A DNA stretch of 64,000 nucleotides from an uncultured Ruminiclostridium sp. (GTDB lineage: Bacteria; Bacillota; Clostridia; Oscillospirales; Ruminococcaceae): NCBI GenBank assembly GCA_947627695.1, contig CANQXF010000009.1, forward strand, positions 42,017 to 106,016, read 5' to 3'. Every line of letters starts with the position of its first letter. The first letter of the stretch is position 1. A program made the translations under genes and the position numbers. Shown piece by piece: positions 41,968 to 51,244 of this stretch. Under the pieces are notes generated by a model, which worked only from the letters and a program-made list of their open reading frames with translations, made no database searches and was not told the DNA's origin.

Positions 41968-43020
41968 ATGAGAATAACACCTGACAACAGCGCATTTTTT
42001 TACACAGGAAGAATTGATCTTGAAAATGCAGAAGAGCCCCTTTTTATTTATGCGGGAAGTATAGCTGAAACTAAATTTACAGGCGCTTCCGTGGGAATAT
42101 ACATAAAGAACCTTTCCATGTCCGTCTATTCCGCAATAGGCGTTCTGGTGGACAACGTCCAGTATAAATTTGAGCTTTCCCAAAGCAGGGAAGAGCAGTT
42201 TTTCCAAATTCCCGCACCGCTTGCTGACGGGGAGCATACTCTTGTGGTATTCAAGCGTCAAGCGGCGGCGCATTATTTCGCCTTTTGCGGAATTGAGATC
42301 GACGACGGCGCAAAAGTTACCCCTCCTCAAAAAAATTATTCTCTTAAAATAGACGTATACGGCGACAGCGTTTCCGCAGGAGAGGTGACCGAGGCATTCA
42401 ATTACGAAGCTTGCACCGACCCTGAAAATCACAACGGTATCTATGACAACAGCTGGTTCAGCTATCCTCTGATTTTAAGCAGACGTCTGAGCGCACAAGT
42501 CTACGACAATTCTCAGGGAGGAATTGCCCTGTTCGACAAAACAGGCTATTTCTGCGGACCTGACCGTGAAACTCTTTTAGGACTTGAAACTACCTATGAT
42601 AAATTAAGCTACGTCCCCTATTCCGAAAAGGGAATGACCAAGTGGGATTTTTCCCGCTTCACTCCCGATCTGATAATTTTCGCTGTGGGACAAAACGACC
42701 CGGCTCCCAACGAGGAGGAAACCAAAGACCCGCAGTACGTAAGAAGGTGGAAGGATAAATACAAGGAGATAATAACCGATCTTCGCCAAAAATACGGAAA
42801 CAATACAAAAGTTCTGCTTATCCTCACCGTTCTTATGCACGACCCCCGCTGGGACAGCTATCTTGACGAGATAGCGGCGGAGTTGAACGACCCCGATATC
42901 CGCCGTTACCGCTTCACCCGCTGCGGCGCGGCAACTCCGGGACACCCCCGCCTTACCGAGCAGACCGAAATGGCATTGGAGCTAGAAAGCTATATTAGAA
43001 ACTGGCTGAATATAAAATAA
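41968..43020 (+). CDS. CE2-type SGNH acetylesterase, cytoplasmic
   Basis: The 350-residue protein has an N-terminal jelly-roll (about 1-115, TGRIDLENAEEPLFIYAGS) and a C-terminal SGNH domain: Ser in YGDSVSAGE near 131, Asn in VGQND, His in GHPRLTEQ near 328. This two-part order is that of carbohydrate esterase family 2, which removes acetyl groups from xylan or mannan sugars. No signal peptide is present, so it would act on imported oligosaccharides, in step with the cytoplasmic GH26. It starts after AGGAGG. Confidence 0.85.
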   Translation: MRITPDNSAFFYTGRIDLENAEEPLFIYAGSIAETKFTGASVGIYIKNLSMSVYSAIGVLVDNVQYKFELSQSREEQFFQIPAPLADGEHTLVVFKRQAAAHYFAFCGIEIDDGAKVTPPQKNYSLKIDVYGDSVSAGEVTEAFNYEACTDPENHNGIYDNSWFSYPLILSRRLSAQVYDNSQGGIALFDKTGYFCGPDRETLLGLETTYDKLSYVPYSEKGMTKWDFSRFTPDLIIFAVGQNDPAPNEEETKDPQYVRRWKDKYKEIITDLRQKYGNNTKVLLILTVLMHDPRWDSYLDEIAAELNDPDIRRYRFTRCGAATPGHPRLTEQTEMALELESYIRNWLNIK

Positions 43021-43031
43021 ATAAAAACAAC

Positions 43032-43080
43032 AAAAACCACTCATCTGTCCTTTACAGGCAAATGAGTGGTTTTTCTTTTT
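43032..43080. terminator. Bidirectional terminator
   Basis: AAAAACCACTCAT / ATGAGTGGTTTTT with inner CTGT / ACAG pairing; convergent with rpsT. Confidence 0.85.
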
Positions 43081-43138
43081 AAAAAATAAAAAGCATACCC
43101 AAAAGTACGCTTTTCATCAAACCGTATATAAATATAGG

Positions 43139-43387
43139 TCAGGCGGAAGCTGCATTTGCTTTCTTTGCAAGTCTTGATTTAAGACGAGCCGCCTTGTTCT
43201 TGTGGATAAGTCCCTTACCTGCGGACTTGTCCAGCTTCTTTACAGCTGCCAGTCTTGCTTCGGCGGTAGCGCCCTCGGCTCTTGCTTGCTTCATAACGGT
43301 TTTAAGCTCGGACTTTGCGGCCTTGTTGCGCTCCTGTCTTACCTTTGAAACCAGAACTCTCTTCTTTGCAGACTTGATATTAGGCAT
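43139..43387 (-). CDS. rpsT: 30S ribosomal protein S20
   Basis: The 82-residue, Lys/Arg/Ala-rich protein begins MPNIKSAKKRVLVSKVRQER and has GLIHKNKAARLKSRLAKK at the C-terminus, standard for S20. SD GGGAGG precedes the ATG. It is divergent from gpr, an arrangement common in Firmicutes. The leader from the promoter is about 85 nt. Confidence 0.97.
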   Translation of the reverse strand: MPNIKSAKKRVLVSKVRQERNKAAKSELKTVMKQARAEGATAEARLAAVKKLDKSAGKGLIHKNKAARLKSRLAKKANAASA

Positions 43388-43477
43388 CGTTACACCTCCC
43401 CGTCAATGTTATGTATGTCATCAGCGGTATTCCGAAAATACACGCAATTCCTCATATTAAGGAACATCACTTGATAG

Positions 43478-43506
43478 ATTATAGCACAGCCGCCAGGAAA
43501 ATTCAA
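43478..43506 (-). promoter_or_regulatory. Promoter of rpsT
   Basis: Minus strand TTGAAT, 17 bp, TATAAT. Confidence 0.75.
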
Positions 43507-43620
43507 GACTTTTCGGAAAATTTTTTTCTTTATTGGTATAATTTCACAAAAGGCGGAAGAAAATACTTTGGAATTGGTAAATTATTGTATAATTTTTCTC
43601 ATAAAATAAGGAGCAAAGAG

Positions 43621-44427
43621 ATGAAAAGGACCGACCTTGCCGTTGAGCTTACCGCCAATGCCGAAAACAAAGGCTACGACCTTGCTGAAATAGAATATGA
43701 AGGAGTAAAGGTGACTGAAATAACCGTGGGAAAGCAGGCAATGGCTCTTATCGGCAAACCTGCGGGCAGATACGTCACCATTCATTGCGAAAATCACGAC
43801 AAATACCGCTGCGCTCTTGTCCTGTCCCACTATGTCAGCGAGCTTTTAAAGCCCTGCGCCTCATGGGAGCGTGTTATGGTGGCGGGACTTGGCAACGAGT
43901 CCATAACTCCCGACAGCTTAGGCTCAAAAACCGTACATCTTATCCCCGCCACCGCCCACCTTTCCTCAACTCCCGAATTTGCTCAGCTTAATATGCGTCC
44001 CGTGTTTGTTTTTGAAACAGGCGTTATGGCGCAGACAGGACTTGAAAGCACCGACCGCCTGCGGTATATCGCCTCAAACATACTTCCCGCCGCTGTTATT
44101 GCCATAGACAGCCTTGCCTGCACCGAGGTCTCACGCCTCGGCACCACCATACAGCTCACCGATTCGGGAATAGCGCCCGGCAGTGGTGTGGGCGGGAACC
44201 GCAAGCCCCTTGACAGCGCCGTTATGGGAACAAAGGTGATAGCGGTAGGCGTCCCAACTGTCACAGACCTTGACATTGAGGACGAAAACACAAAAGAAAC
44301 TCTTATGGTAACGCCCCGCGATATAGACGTGATAATAAAACGCTGTTCCGAGATCATTGCCTTGGGAATAAACAGCGCCCTCAATCCCACCCTTTCTCCT
44401 GAAGAAATATCGCAGCTCCTTTTCTGA
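43621..44427 (+). CDS. gpr: Germination protease GPR
   Basis: The 268-residue spore protease degrades small acid-soluble proteins at germination. The conserved N-terminus RTDLAVELT, VAGLGNESITPDSLG near 90, FETGVMAQTG, AIDSLACTEVSRLGTTIQL and SGVGGNRKPL match GPR. It is shorter than the Bacillus enzyme (about 370), mainly at the C-terminus, as usual in Clostridia. ATG 43621 follows AAGGAG. No clear sigma-A promoter is seen, consistent with forespore sigma control. Confidence 0.94.
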   Translation: MKRTDLAVELTANAENKGYDLAEIEYEGVKVTEITVGKQAMALIGKPAGRYVTIHCENHDKYRCALVLSHYVSELLKPCASWERVMVAGLGNESITPDSLGSKTVHLIPATAHLSSTPEFAQLNMRPVFVFETGVMAQTGLESTDRLRYIASNILPAAVIAIDSLACTEVSRLGTTIQLTDSGIAPGSGVGGNRKPLDSAVMGTKVIAVGVPTVTDLDIEDENTKETLMVTPRDIDVIIKRCSEIIALGINSALNPTLSPEEISQLLF

Positions 44428-44523
44428 CATAAAGCAGTCCCTTCGGCATATAAATGTGACAAAAGGAAAAAGCAGCACGGGAAATAAAAATATTTCCCGC
44501 TTCAAAACACAGGAGGAATTATA

Positions 44524-45717
44524 ATGAAAAAAATATCAGCGTTAAAAGTAACGTCAGCGGCATTAGCGCTGGCGATACTGCCCTTTGCGGTGACTAAGGC
44601 GGTAAAAGACCCGCCCGATATGAACAGGATAATGGCGGCGGCAGTGAATTTCACCGCCCCTTCAGGCTATGTCACCGAAATAGTGGGAGCAGACGGGAAC
44701 GACCTTATCCTGTACCGCCCGTCCCATGAAGAAAGCGAAACAACTACCGCCACAGAACAAACTACATCTGCTCCGTCTCAGACCACCCCGCCAATAACTC
44801 AGCCCCCTCAGACCGAGCCGACGACTCAGCCGCCTCAGACCCAACTTGAAAATTACATAATCACGCAAAACATCAGCACCGACAAGGAAGACCTTTCCGT
44901 TTTCGACCAGAACGACGGCGAAGTGGAGGACCTAACCTTTAAGCCCAATTTAGGCGACAACTTCCTTTCATTCCCCTGCGGAGCGCAGGTGAGAAACTGC
45001 ACCCAGCTTGACAACGATTTTCTCCGTGAGGAAATGACCGTTCCCACTGATATAAAAATAGAGGTAAATTCCGATGAGCCGCAAGTCCTGATAATGCACA
45101 CCCACGCCTGCGAAAGCTATCTTGTGAACAGCGGGGAATATTACGACGAGGATTACACCAGCCGCACCACCGATTCCACTCAGAACGTTGTCGCCGTGGG
45201 ACAGAAAATTGCGGAAAAGTTGGCTTCAAACGGCATCTGCGTTGTCCACGACGGCACTCTCCACGATTATCCGTTATACAACGGCTCTTACGACAGGGCA
45301 GAGGAAACTATCTCTGCCGTCCTTGCCGCCTATCCTTCGATAAAAGTCGTCCTTGACGTCCACCGCGACGGCTTGGAGGAACCCGACGGCACAAGGATAG
45401 CCGCCGTCACCGAGATAAACGGAAGACAGGCGGCGCAGGTGATGATAATTTCTGCCGCCTCGGACGGCTACTACTATGTTCCCAACTATCTTGAAAACTT
45501 CCACTTTGCCTGCCTGCTCCAACAGCAGATGGAAACCGACTGGCAGGGCATAACCCGCCCTGTATTGCTGGAATACTGCCAGTACAATCAGCACCTTACC
45601 ACAGGTTCTTTGCTGATAGAGGTAGGCTCTCACGGAAACACCCTCGAACAGGCTCTCTACACAGGCGAGCTCATAGGCGAAAGCATAGCCAAGGCGCTTC
45701 TGGGACTTTCCGTTTGA
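44524..45717 (+). CDS. spoIIP: Stage II sporulation protein P (SpoIIP)
   Basis: The 397-residue protein has an N-terminal signal anchor, a Thr/Pro/Gln-rich linker (about 70-115, repeated PPQT motifs) and a SpoIIP amidase/endopeptidase domain. The domain has zinc-binding IMHTHACESY near 193, VLDVHRDG near 280 and LIEVGSHGNTLEQA near 365. It works with SpoIID and SpoIIM in engulfment. AGGAGG lies 9 bp before the ATG. gpr-spoIIP order is conserved in Firmicutes. Confidence 0.94.
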   Translation: MKKISALKVTSAALALAILPFAVTKAVKDPPDMNRIMAAAVNFTAPSGYVTEIVGADGNDLILYRPSHEESETTTATEQTTSAPSQTTPPITQPPQTEPTTQPPQTQLENYIITQNISTDKEDLSVFDQNDGEVEDLTFKPNLGDNFLSFPCGAQVRNCTQLDNDFLREEMTVPTDIKIEVNSDEPQVLIMHTHACESYLVNSGEYYDEDYTSRTTDSTQNVVAVGQKIAEKLASNGICVVHDGTLHDYPLYNGSYDRAEETISAVLAAYPSIKVVLDVHRDGLEEPDGTRIAAVTEINGRQAAQVMIISAASDGYYYVPNYLENFHFACLLQQQMETDWQGITRPVLLEYCQYNQHLTTGSLLIEVGSHGNTLEQALYTGELIGESIAKALLGLSV

Positions 45718-45742
45718 CATAACGGCGATAAAATATTATAAT
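45714..45742 (+). promoter_or_regulatory. Promoter of rsmA
   Basis: TTGACA (overlapping the spoIIP stop), 17 bp, TATAAT (45737-45742): exact consensus. Confidence 0.85.
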
Positions 45743-45781
45743 ATAACTGAAGATTTTTTATCGTTATGAAAGGAAGTACAA

Positions 45782-46636
45782 ATGGAGCTTACCGACATCG
45801 GCGTGATAAAGGACCTTTTCGCCCGACACGGCTTTTCCTTCAGCAAATCATTAGGTCAGAACTTTATAATAAATCCCTCAGTCTGCCCGAAAATAGCGGA
45901 ACAGGGCGGCTGTAGCAAGGAAGTATGTTCCCTTGAGATAGGCACTGGTATAGGCGTCCTCACCCGTCAGCTTGCCCTTCGTTCAAAAAAGACTGTGGCG
46001 GTGGAGATAGACAGGGGCTTAAAGCCTATCCTTGACGAAACATTAAGCGACCTTGACAACGTTGAGATAGTTTTCGGGGACATAATGGAGCTGGACTTAA
46101 ATCAGCTTTTTTATGAGCATTTTCAGGGGGAACAGGTGGTAGTCTGCGCAAACCTCCCCTATTACATAACCTCACCTGTCATAATGCGCCTGCTGGAAGA
46201 ACGCCTTCCCATAAGCTCCATAACAGTAATGGTCCAGCGTGAAGCCGCCCAGCGCATCTGCGCCCCCATGGGCAGCAGGGAAAGCGGAGCGATAACCGCC
46301 GCAGTGAATTATTACAGCACCCCTCAGAAACTGTTCAACGTTTCACGGGGCAGCTTTATGCCTGCTCCCAACGTGGATTCCTCGGTGATACGCCTTGACA
46401 TTGAAGAAAAAAGCAGATTCCCCGAAATAACCGATGAAAAGCAGTTTTTCCGCATTATCCGCGCGGCATTTTCCCAGCGCCGCAAGCAGATGATAAATCC
46501 CTTGTCCGCACAGCTTGGGATCTCCAAGCAGGATCTGTCGGAAAAACTGATAAAATGCGGTATCAAGCCGACTGCACGCCCCGAAGAACTGAAATTGGAG
46601 GATTTTGCGGCATTATATCGAACGATTTATGAATAA
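45782..46636 (+). CDS. rsmA: 16S rRNA (adenine1518/1519-N6) dimethyltransferase
   Basis: The 284-residue SAM-dependent enzyme (KsgA) has FSKSLGQNFIINPS near 20, SAM motif LEIGTGIGVLT near 55, acidic VEIDR, and catalytic motif IV ANLPYYIT near 125. The C-terminal helical domain contains AFSQRRKQMIN. It dimethylates two adjacent adenosines in helix 45. It starts after AAAGGAAG under its own promoter. Confidence 0.96.
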   Translation: MELTDIGVIKDLFARHGFSFSKSLGQNFIINPSVCPKIAEQGGCSKEVCSLEIGTGIGVLTRQLALRSKKTVAVEIDRGLKPILDETLSDLDNVEIVFGDIMELDLNQLFYEHFQGEQVVVCANLPYYITSPVIMRLLEERLPISSITVMVQREAAQRICAPMGSRESGAITAAVNYYSTPQKLFNVSRGSFMPAPNVDSSVIRLDIEEKSRFPEITDEKQFFRIIRAAFSQRRKQMINPLSAQLGISKQDLSEKLIKCGIKPTARPEELKLEDFAALYRTIYE

Positions 46637-46672
46637 ATAAAAAAGCATATCCCTTTTTTTGATAAAATTTTT

Positions 46673-46720
46673 CCCCCTGACAGCTTAAAATGTATTTATA
46701 CACATTTTAACGTCTGGGGG
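46673..46720 (+). promoter_or_regulatory. Long inverted repeat covering the spoIIE ribosome-binding site
   Basis: The left arm starts CCCCC (46673-46677) and ends TTAAAATGT (46685-46693). The right arm runs ACATTTTAA (46702-46710) to GGGGG (46716-46720). About 17 bp pair, with one mismatch and a 3x1 internal loop, around an 8-nt loop. GGGGG is the SD of spoIIE, 6 bp before its ATG. No T-run follows, so it is not a terminator. Confidence 0.65.
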
Positions 46721-46726
46721 AATTTT

Positions 46727-48988
46727 ATGGAAAAGGAGCTTTTCTTTACTCAAAAAAAGGGAACGCCATACGCAAAATATCTGTTTACGGCGTTTGCCGC
46801 ATACATAATCGCCCTTACCACAATGTTCGGAAAGACCACGCCCTTTGCCGCCTCGCTGATAGGCAGCCTTTCGGGAGTGGAATGCGCCTGCGCCTTTGTG
46901 GGCAGTGCTCTCGGCTTTCTCATACACGGCGGATTTTTTGAAGCGGTGCCGTCAATGATATGCTGCGCCTGTATCGGTATACTCCGCATTTTCCTCGGCA
47001 GGATAAAAAGCACCGCTGCGGCGGTGGGAAGCTCGGTGCTGACAGGCTCTGCGGTACTTCTTACCAACGTTATAACCGCAGACAGCGCCACGGACATACT
47101 TATTTCGGTGATATTTGCCGCAGCGTCAGGAGCAGTCTGCTTTTCGCTTACCGTGCTGCGCCGCATTTCTGATGATAAAAACGATTTTACGGTATTAAGA
47201 CCAGTGAACGCCGCCGCAGGCGGAATAATTGCCGTTTTCGGAATTGCCGCCCTATCTGCGCTGAAATACGGTATTTTCAACGTAGGCATTATTTCTGCGG
47301 TAGTGCTTTCAACGATATTTTCTTACCGTTTCCGCTTTGCGGGAGGAGCGATAATAGGCGCTTTTTGCGCTTTCGGAATGGCTCTTGCGGACAGCGGGCT
47401 TGTTTATGCGGGTATCGCCTTACAGCTTGGAGCAATAGCGGGGGCGGTCTTTGCTCCTCACGGCAGGCTCCCACAGGCGGCGGCATTGCTCCTGACCTCG
47501 GCGGCAACAGGCGCCGCAATGGGAATGAACGGAGAAATGCTGGGATTTATGGCAGATTCTCTGGTAGGAACGGTAATTTTCGTCGCTCTGCCCCTTGACG
47601 TTATTATGGAAAGGCTGAAGTCCAATAAAACGACATTGGCAGGACACGAGCCTGCTGAAGTATTTGCGGACAGGCTTAGTCTTGCGGCAAGCACAATGGG
47701 CGAGCTGCGCTATGCGGTGGAAAAGACTGCCGAAACCCTTGATAAGAGCATAAACCGTGACATCAGCAGTGTGTACAATTCCGCCTGCGACCACATCTGC
47801 AAAAACTGCCGCTACAATATGAAATGCTGGGGCGAGGAATACAACGATTCTATGCGGCTTATGAACGGACTTTTGCATATTCTTAAGGAGGGAAATAGAG
47901 TATATGCGACCGATATCGGCGGAGCGTTAGGCTCACGCTGCGGCAAGAAACAGCAGCTTTGCGACCTTATCAACCGCAAATATGACGATTTTATATCGGC
48001 AGAGCAGGCCGACAGAAGAATAAAGGAAATGCGTGAGGTTCTCACTCACATTCTTGACACCAATGAAAAGTTGTTTAATTCTATTTCAGAAGAATTCAGC
48101 GGCGATATTCTGTATGACAAAGCCGCGGCGCTGAAAATACGCCGTATATTGGAGAGGTGCGGTCTGTCTTTTCCAAAAGCCGCCGTCAGGATCATCAACG
48201 GCAATCTGATGATAGAGGCATACGGCGACGGAAAGCTGAACTGCACAGCCGAGGAGCTTGGCGACCTTATCATTGAAACGCTGCAAAAGGAGTTTGACCT
48301 CCCCTGCATACTGGAGTATGAGGGAAAAACAAGAATTACGGTCTTTCAGCGTGCCGTTTACGGCATTCGCACCGCCTCCTGCCAGCTCAGCCGCCGCAAG
48401 GACGGATATAACGGCGATTACATCACCACTTACATAGACGGCAGGGGAAACTGGTACAGCGTTCTTTCCGACGGAATGGGAAGCGGCGCCAGAGCAAGGA
48501 TAGACAGCGCTTTTACCTGCGGACTGCTGACAAAGCTCCTTGAAAGCGGAGCATCAGTTGAATCGGCAGTGGAAATGCTGAACGCCTCTCTTTTGGTAAA
48601 ATCCGCCGACGAGAGCTTTGCCACCCTTGATATATGCCGCATAGACCTTTACAGCGGAAGGACCCAGATCTACAAGGCGGGAGGAGCAGACACCTTTGTC
48701 CACTCAGGAAAAAAGGTGACAAAGATCAGCGGAATGGGACTTCCCATAGGTATAAACTGCAACGTTTCCATGGACGCCCGCACTTTTACGGCGGGGGAGG
48801 ACGATGTGATAATTATGACCAGCGACGGCGCCGACCTTTCTGAGCAGTGGCTTGAACAGGCGTTTGAAAAGGACAGCGGAAAGGATCTTGACACTCTTGT
48901 TAAAAATATAGCGGGTGCGGCAAAATTCAACTGCGAAAAGGGCAGGGAGGACGACATTTCAATAGTTGCGTTACAGCTGAAAAAATAA
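46727..48988 (+). CDS. spoIIE: Stage II sporulation protein E (PP2C phosphatase)
   Basis: The 753-residue protein has about ten TM helices (about 15-300), a central regulatory region with a Cys cluster (CDHICKNCRYNMKCWGEE) and a C-terminal PP2C domain: VLSDGMGSG near 580, MTSDGADL near 705 and GREDDISIVAL at the end. SpoIIE dephosphorylates SpoIIAA to release sigma-F in the forespore and takes part in asymmetric division. Length is close to the Bacillus protein (827). Its SD lies inside the inverted repeat at 46673-46720. Confidence 0.95.
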   Translation: MEKELFFTQKKGTPYAKYLFTAFAAYIIALTTMFGKTTPFAASLIGSLSGVECACAFVGSALGFLIHGGFFEAVPSMICCACIGILRIFLGRIKSTAAAVGSSVLTGSAVLLTNVITADSATDILISVIFAAASGAVCFSLTVLRRISDDKNDFTVLRPVNAAAGGIIAVFGIAALSALKYGIFNVGIISAVVLSTIFSYRFRFAGGAIIGAFCAFGMALADSGLVYAGIALQLGAIAGAVFAPHGRLPQAAALLLTSAATGAAMGMNGEMLGFMADSLVGTVIFVALPLDVIMERLKSNKTTLAGHEPAEVFADRLSLAASTMGELRYAVEKTAETLDKSINRDISSVYNSACDHICKNCRYNMKCWGEEYNDSMRLMNGLLHILKEGNRVYATDIGGALGSRCGKKQQLCDLINRKYDDFISAEQADRRIKEMREVLTHILDTNEKLFNSISEEFSGDILYDKAAALKIRRILERCGLSFPKAAVRIINGNLMIEAYGDGKLNCTAEELGDLIIETLQKEFDLPCILEYEGKTRITVFQRAVYGIRTASCQLSRRKDGYNGDYITTYIDGRGNWYSVLSDGMGSGARARIDSAFTCGLLTKLLESGASVESAVEMLNASLLVKSADESFATLDICRIDLYSGRTQIYKAGGADTFVHSGKKVTKISGMGLPIGINCNVSMDARTFTAGEDDVIIMTSDGADLSEQWLEQAFEKDSGKDLDTLVKNIAGAAKFNCEKGREDDISIVALQLKK

Positions 48989-49034
48989 AATAAAGGCGAT
49001 AACGGGTGATTTTATCCCTTATCGCTTTATTTTT
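48988..49034 (+). terminator. Terminator after spoIIE
   Basis: AATAAAGGCGATAA on the left pairs with TTATCGCTTTATT, followed by TTTTG. Confidence 0.8.
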
Positions 49035-49099
49035 GTTGTAATTTTTACTAAATTTTAAAATATATTTATAGTTAGTTTAATGAAAATTGCATAAAAATA

Positions 49100-49128
49100 T
49101 TGCAATCCAAAAGGATATATGGTACAAT
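49100..49128 (+). promoter_or_regulatory. Promoter of the glgBCD operon
   Basis: TTGCAA (49100-49105), 17 bp, TACAAT (49123-49128). Confidence 0.75.
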
Positions 49129-49177
49129 TTAACATAGAAAATAAGGACAACTATGTCCGATGGGAAAGGATGATCAA

Positions 49178-51244
49178 ATGTCCATCAATAACAGCAGAGA
49201 TTACGACATAGCCCTGCACTTCTTCCACGAGGGCAAGGCTACCGAGGCATACGCTTTTTTCGGCGCTCATTTCACTGAGCAAAACGGAGAAAAAGGCGTG
49301 ATTTTCCGCGTCTGGGCGCCTAACGCCGCCTCCGTCAGCGTTGTGGGCGATTTCAACCACTGGGACAGATACTGCAATCAGATGTATCGCACCCAGCATG
49401 ACGGAAGCGTTTGGGAAACGTTTATCCCGGGTTTAAAACAGTATGACATCTATAAATACAGCATAGAAAGCGCAAGAGGACAGGTACACCTGAAAGCCGA
49501 CCCTTACGGTTTTCATATGGAAACACGTCCCAACACCGCCACCAAGCTGTACGAGCTTGAAGGCTACGAATGGCACGACGCCGACTGGCTGAAAGCCCGT
49601 GAAAGCAAGAACATATACGATTCCCCCATAAATATCTACGAAATGCACCTTAATTCATGGCTGCACAAAAAGGACGAGGACGAGCTGTTCAACTATATGG
49701 AGCTTGCCCGCCAGCTTATCCCTTATGTTAAAAAAATGGGCTACACTCATATCGAGATAATGCCCGTGGCGGAATTTCCCTTTGACGGCTCGTGGGGTTA
49801 TCAGCAGATAGGATATTACGCTCCCACCTCTCGTTTCGGCACTCCCCACGATTTTATGCAGTTTGTGGATTATTGCCACGAAAACGGCATAGGGCTTATC
49901 CTCGACTGGGTACCCGCTCACTTCCCCAAGGACGCCGCAGGACTTTACGAGTTTGACGGAAGCTATTGCTACGAGTATTCCGAACCCTTGAAGCGTGAGC
50001 ATTTAAGCTGGGGAACAAGAGTGTTCGACTGGGGAAAGCCTGAGGTTCAGAGTTTCCTCATTTCCAACGCAAACTACTGGTTCGACAAATATCACGTTGA
50101 CGGACTTCGTGTAGACGCTGTCGCCTCAATGCTTTATCTTGACTACGACCGCAGAGAATGGCAGAGGAACGTGAACGGCGGCAACGAAAACTTAGAGGCT
50201 ATCGCATTCCTGCAAAAGCTGAATTCCGCATTATTTGCCAACCACCCGAATATACTGATGATTGCGGAAGAATCCACCGCATGGCCTATGGTGACAAAGC
50301 CTGCGGACGTTGGCGGCTTAGGCTTCAACTTTAAGTGGAACATGGGCTGGATGAACGATATGATATCATATATGTCCATGAACCCCGAATATCGCCCATA
50401 TCATCACAACAATCTCACCTTCTCCTTCTACTATGCTTTTTCCGAGAATTTCATACTTCCAATCTCCCATGACGAAGTGGTATACGGAAAATGCTCAATG
50501 CTGGACAAAATGAGTGGACCCAGAGAAAAGCGCTTTGCGTCGCTGAGGACGTTCCTCACCTATATGACTGCTCACCCCGGCAAAAAGCTCACCTTTATGG
50601 GACAGGAATTTGCCCAGTTCAGAGAGTGGAACTACAAGACGGGTCTTGACTGGGACGTCCTTGAATTTGATGAGCATAAAAAGCACCAGCACTTCGTTGA
50701 AAAGCTGAACGCTTTCTACCTTGAGCATAAGGAGCTGTGGGAGGCGGACAGCGACTGGAGCGGCTTTAAGTGGATAGTAAGCGACGACAACGCAAATTCC
50801 GTCATCGCATTCCGTCGCTTTGACAGAAGCGGAAACGAGCTTATCGCCGTGTGCAACTTCCAGCCTGTTCCTCATGAGCAGTACAGCTTCGGTGTACCTT
50901 ATTATGCTGATTATGAGGAGATATTCTCAACCGAACTTCCCGAATTTGGCGGCGACGGCGCTGCAAACAAGGTCGTAAAATCCGTTGCCGAGCCTATGCA
51001 CGGCGAGCCTTATTCCATAACGATAAAAATTCCTCCCATGTCCGCCATGTTCTTTAAAGCAAAGAACATAAGAACTCCCGAGGACGATATGAGAAAGGCG
51101 CTTGCCGAAAGAGCAAAGAAAAACGCAAAGCCCGCAGCGAAGAAACCCGCTGCAAAAAAGCCCGCCGCAAAGACCACGGCGAAAAAAGTCCCTGCCGCTA
51201 AGAAAACGGCTGAAAAAAATAAAAAATCGGAGGCTAAATCATGA
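49178..51244 (+). CDS. glgB: 1,4-alpha-glucan branching enzyme with Lys/Ala-rich tail
   Basis: The 688-residue GH13 enzyme has an N-terminal CBM48 ([20 protein letters not shown]), the barrel with nucleophile Asp in [11 protein letters not shown], acid Glu in MIAEEST and the HDEVVYGK Asp, and the C-terminal beta domain. It introduces alpha-1,6 branches in glycogen. Residues from about 643 form a 45-residue tail rich in Lys/Ala/Pro with PAAKK repeats, absent from ordinary GlgB. ATG 49178 follows AAAGGATG. The stop overlaps glgC by 4 bp. Confidence 0.95.
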   Translation: MSINNSRDYDIALHFFHEGKATEAYAFFGAHFTEQNGEKGVIFRVWAPNAASVSVVGDFNHWDRYCNQMYRTQHDGSVWETFIPGLKQYDIYKYSIESARGQVHLKADPYGFHMETRPNTATKLYELEGYEWHDADWLKARESKNIYDSPINIYEMHLNSWLHKKDEDELFNYMELARQLIPYVKKMGYTHIEIMPVAEFPFDGSWGYQQIGYYAPTSRFGTPHDFMQFVDYCHENGIGLILDWVPAHFPKDAAGLYEFDGSYCYEYSEPLKREHLSWGTRVFDWGKPEVQSFLISNANYWFDKYHVDGLRVDAVASMLYLDYDRREWQRNVNGGNENLEAIAFLQKLNSALFANHPNILMIAEESTAWPMVTKPADVGGLGFNFKWNMGWMNDMISYMSMNPEYRPYHHNNLTFSFYYAFSENFILPISHDEVVYGKCSMLDKMSGPREKRFASLRTFLTYMTAHPGKKLTFMGQEFAQFREWNYKTGLDWDVLEFDEHKKHQHFVEKLNAFYLEHKELWEADSDWSGFKWIVSDDNANSVIAFRRFDRSGNELIAVCNFQPVPHEQYSFGVPYYADYEEIFSTELPEFGGDGAANKVVKSVAEPMHGEPYSITIKIPPMSAMFFKAKNIRTPEDDMRKALAERAKKNAKPAAKKPAAKKPAAKTTAKKVPAAKKTAEKNKKSEAKS

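Noticed and set aside
46750..47289. Minus-strand frame opposite spoIIE
   Set aside because: Shadow of the hydrophobic spoIIE coding region; no start signals.
48988..49099. Riboswitch before glgB
   Set aside because: The region is a terminator followed by AT-rich promoter sequence; the transcript leader is only about 45 nt.
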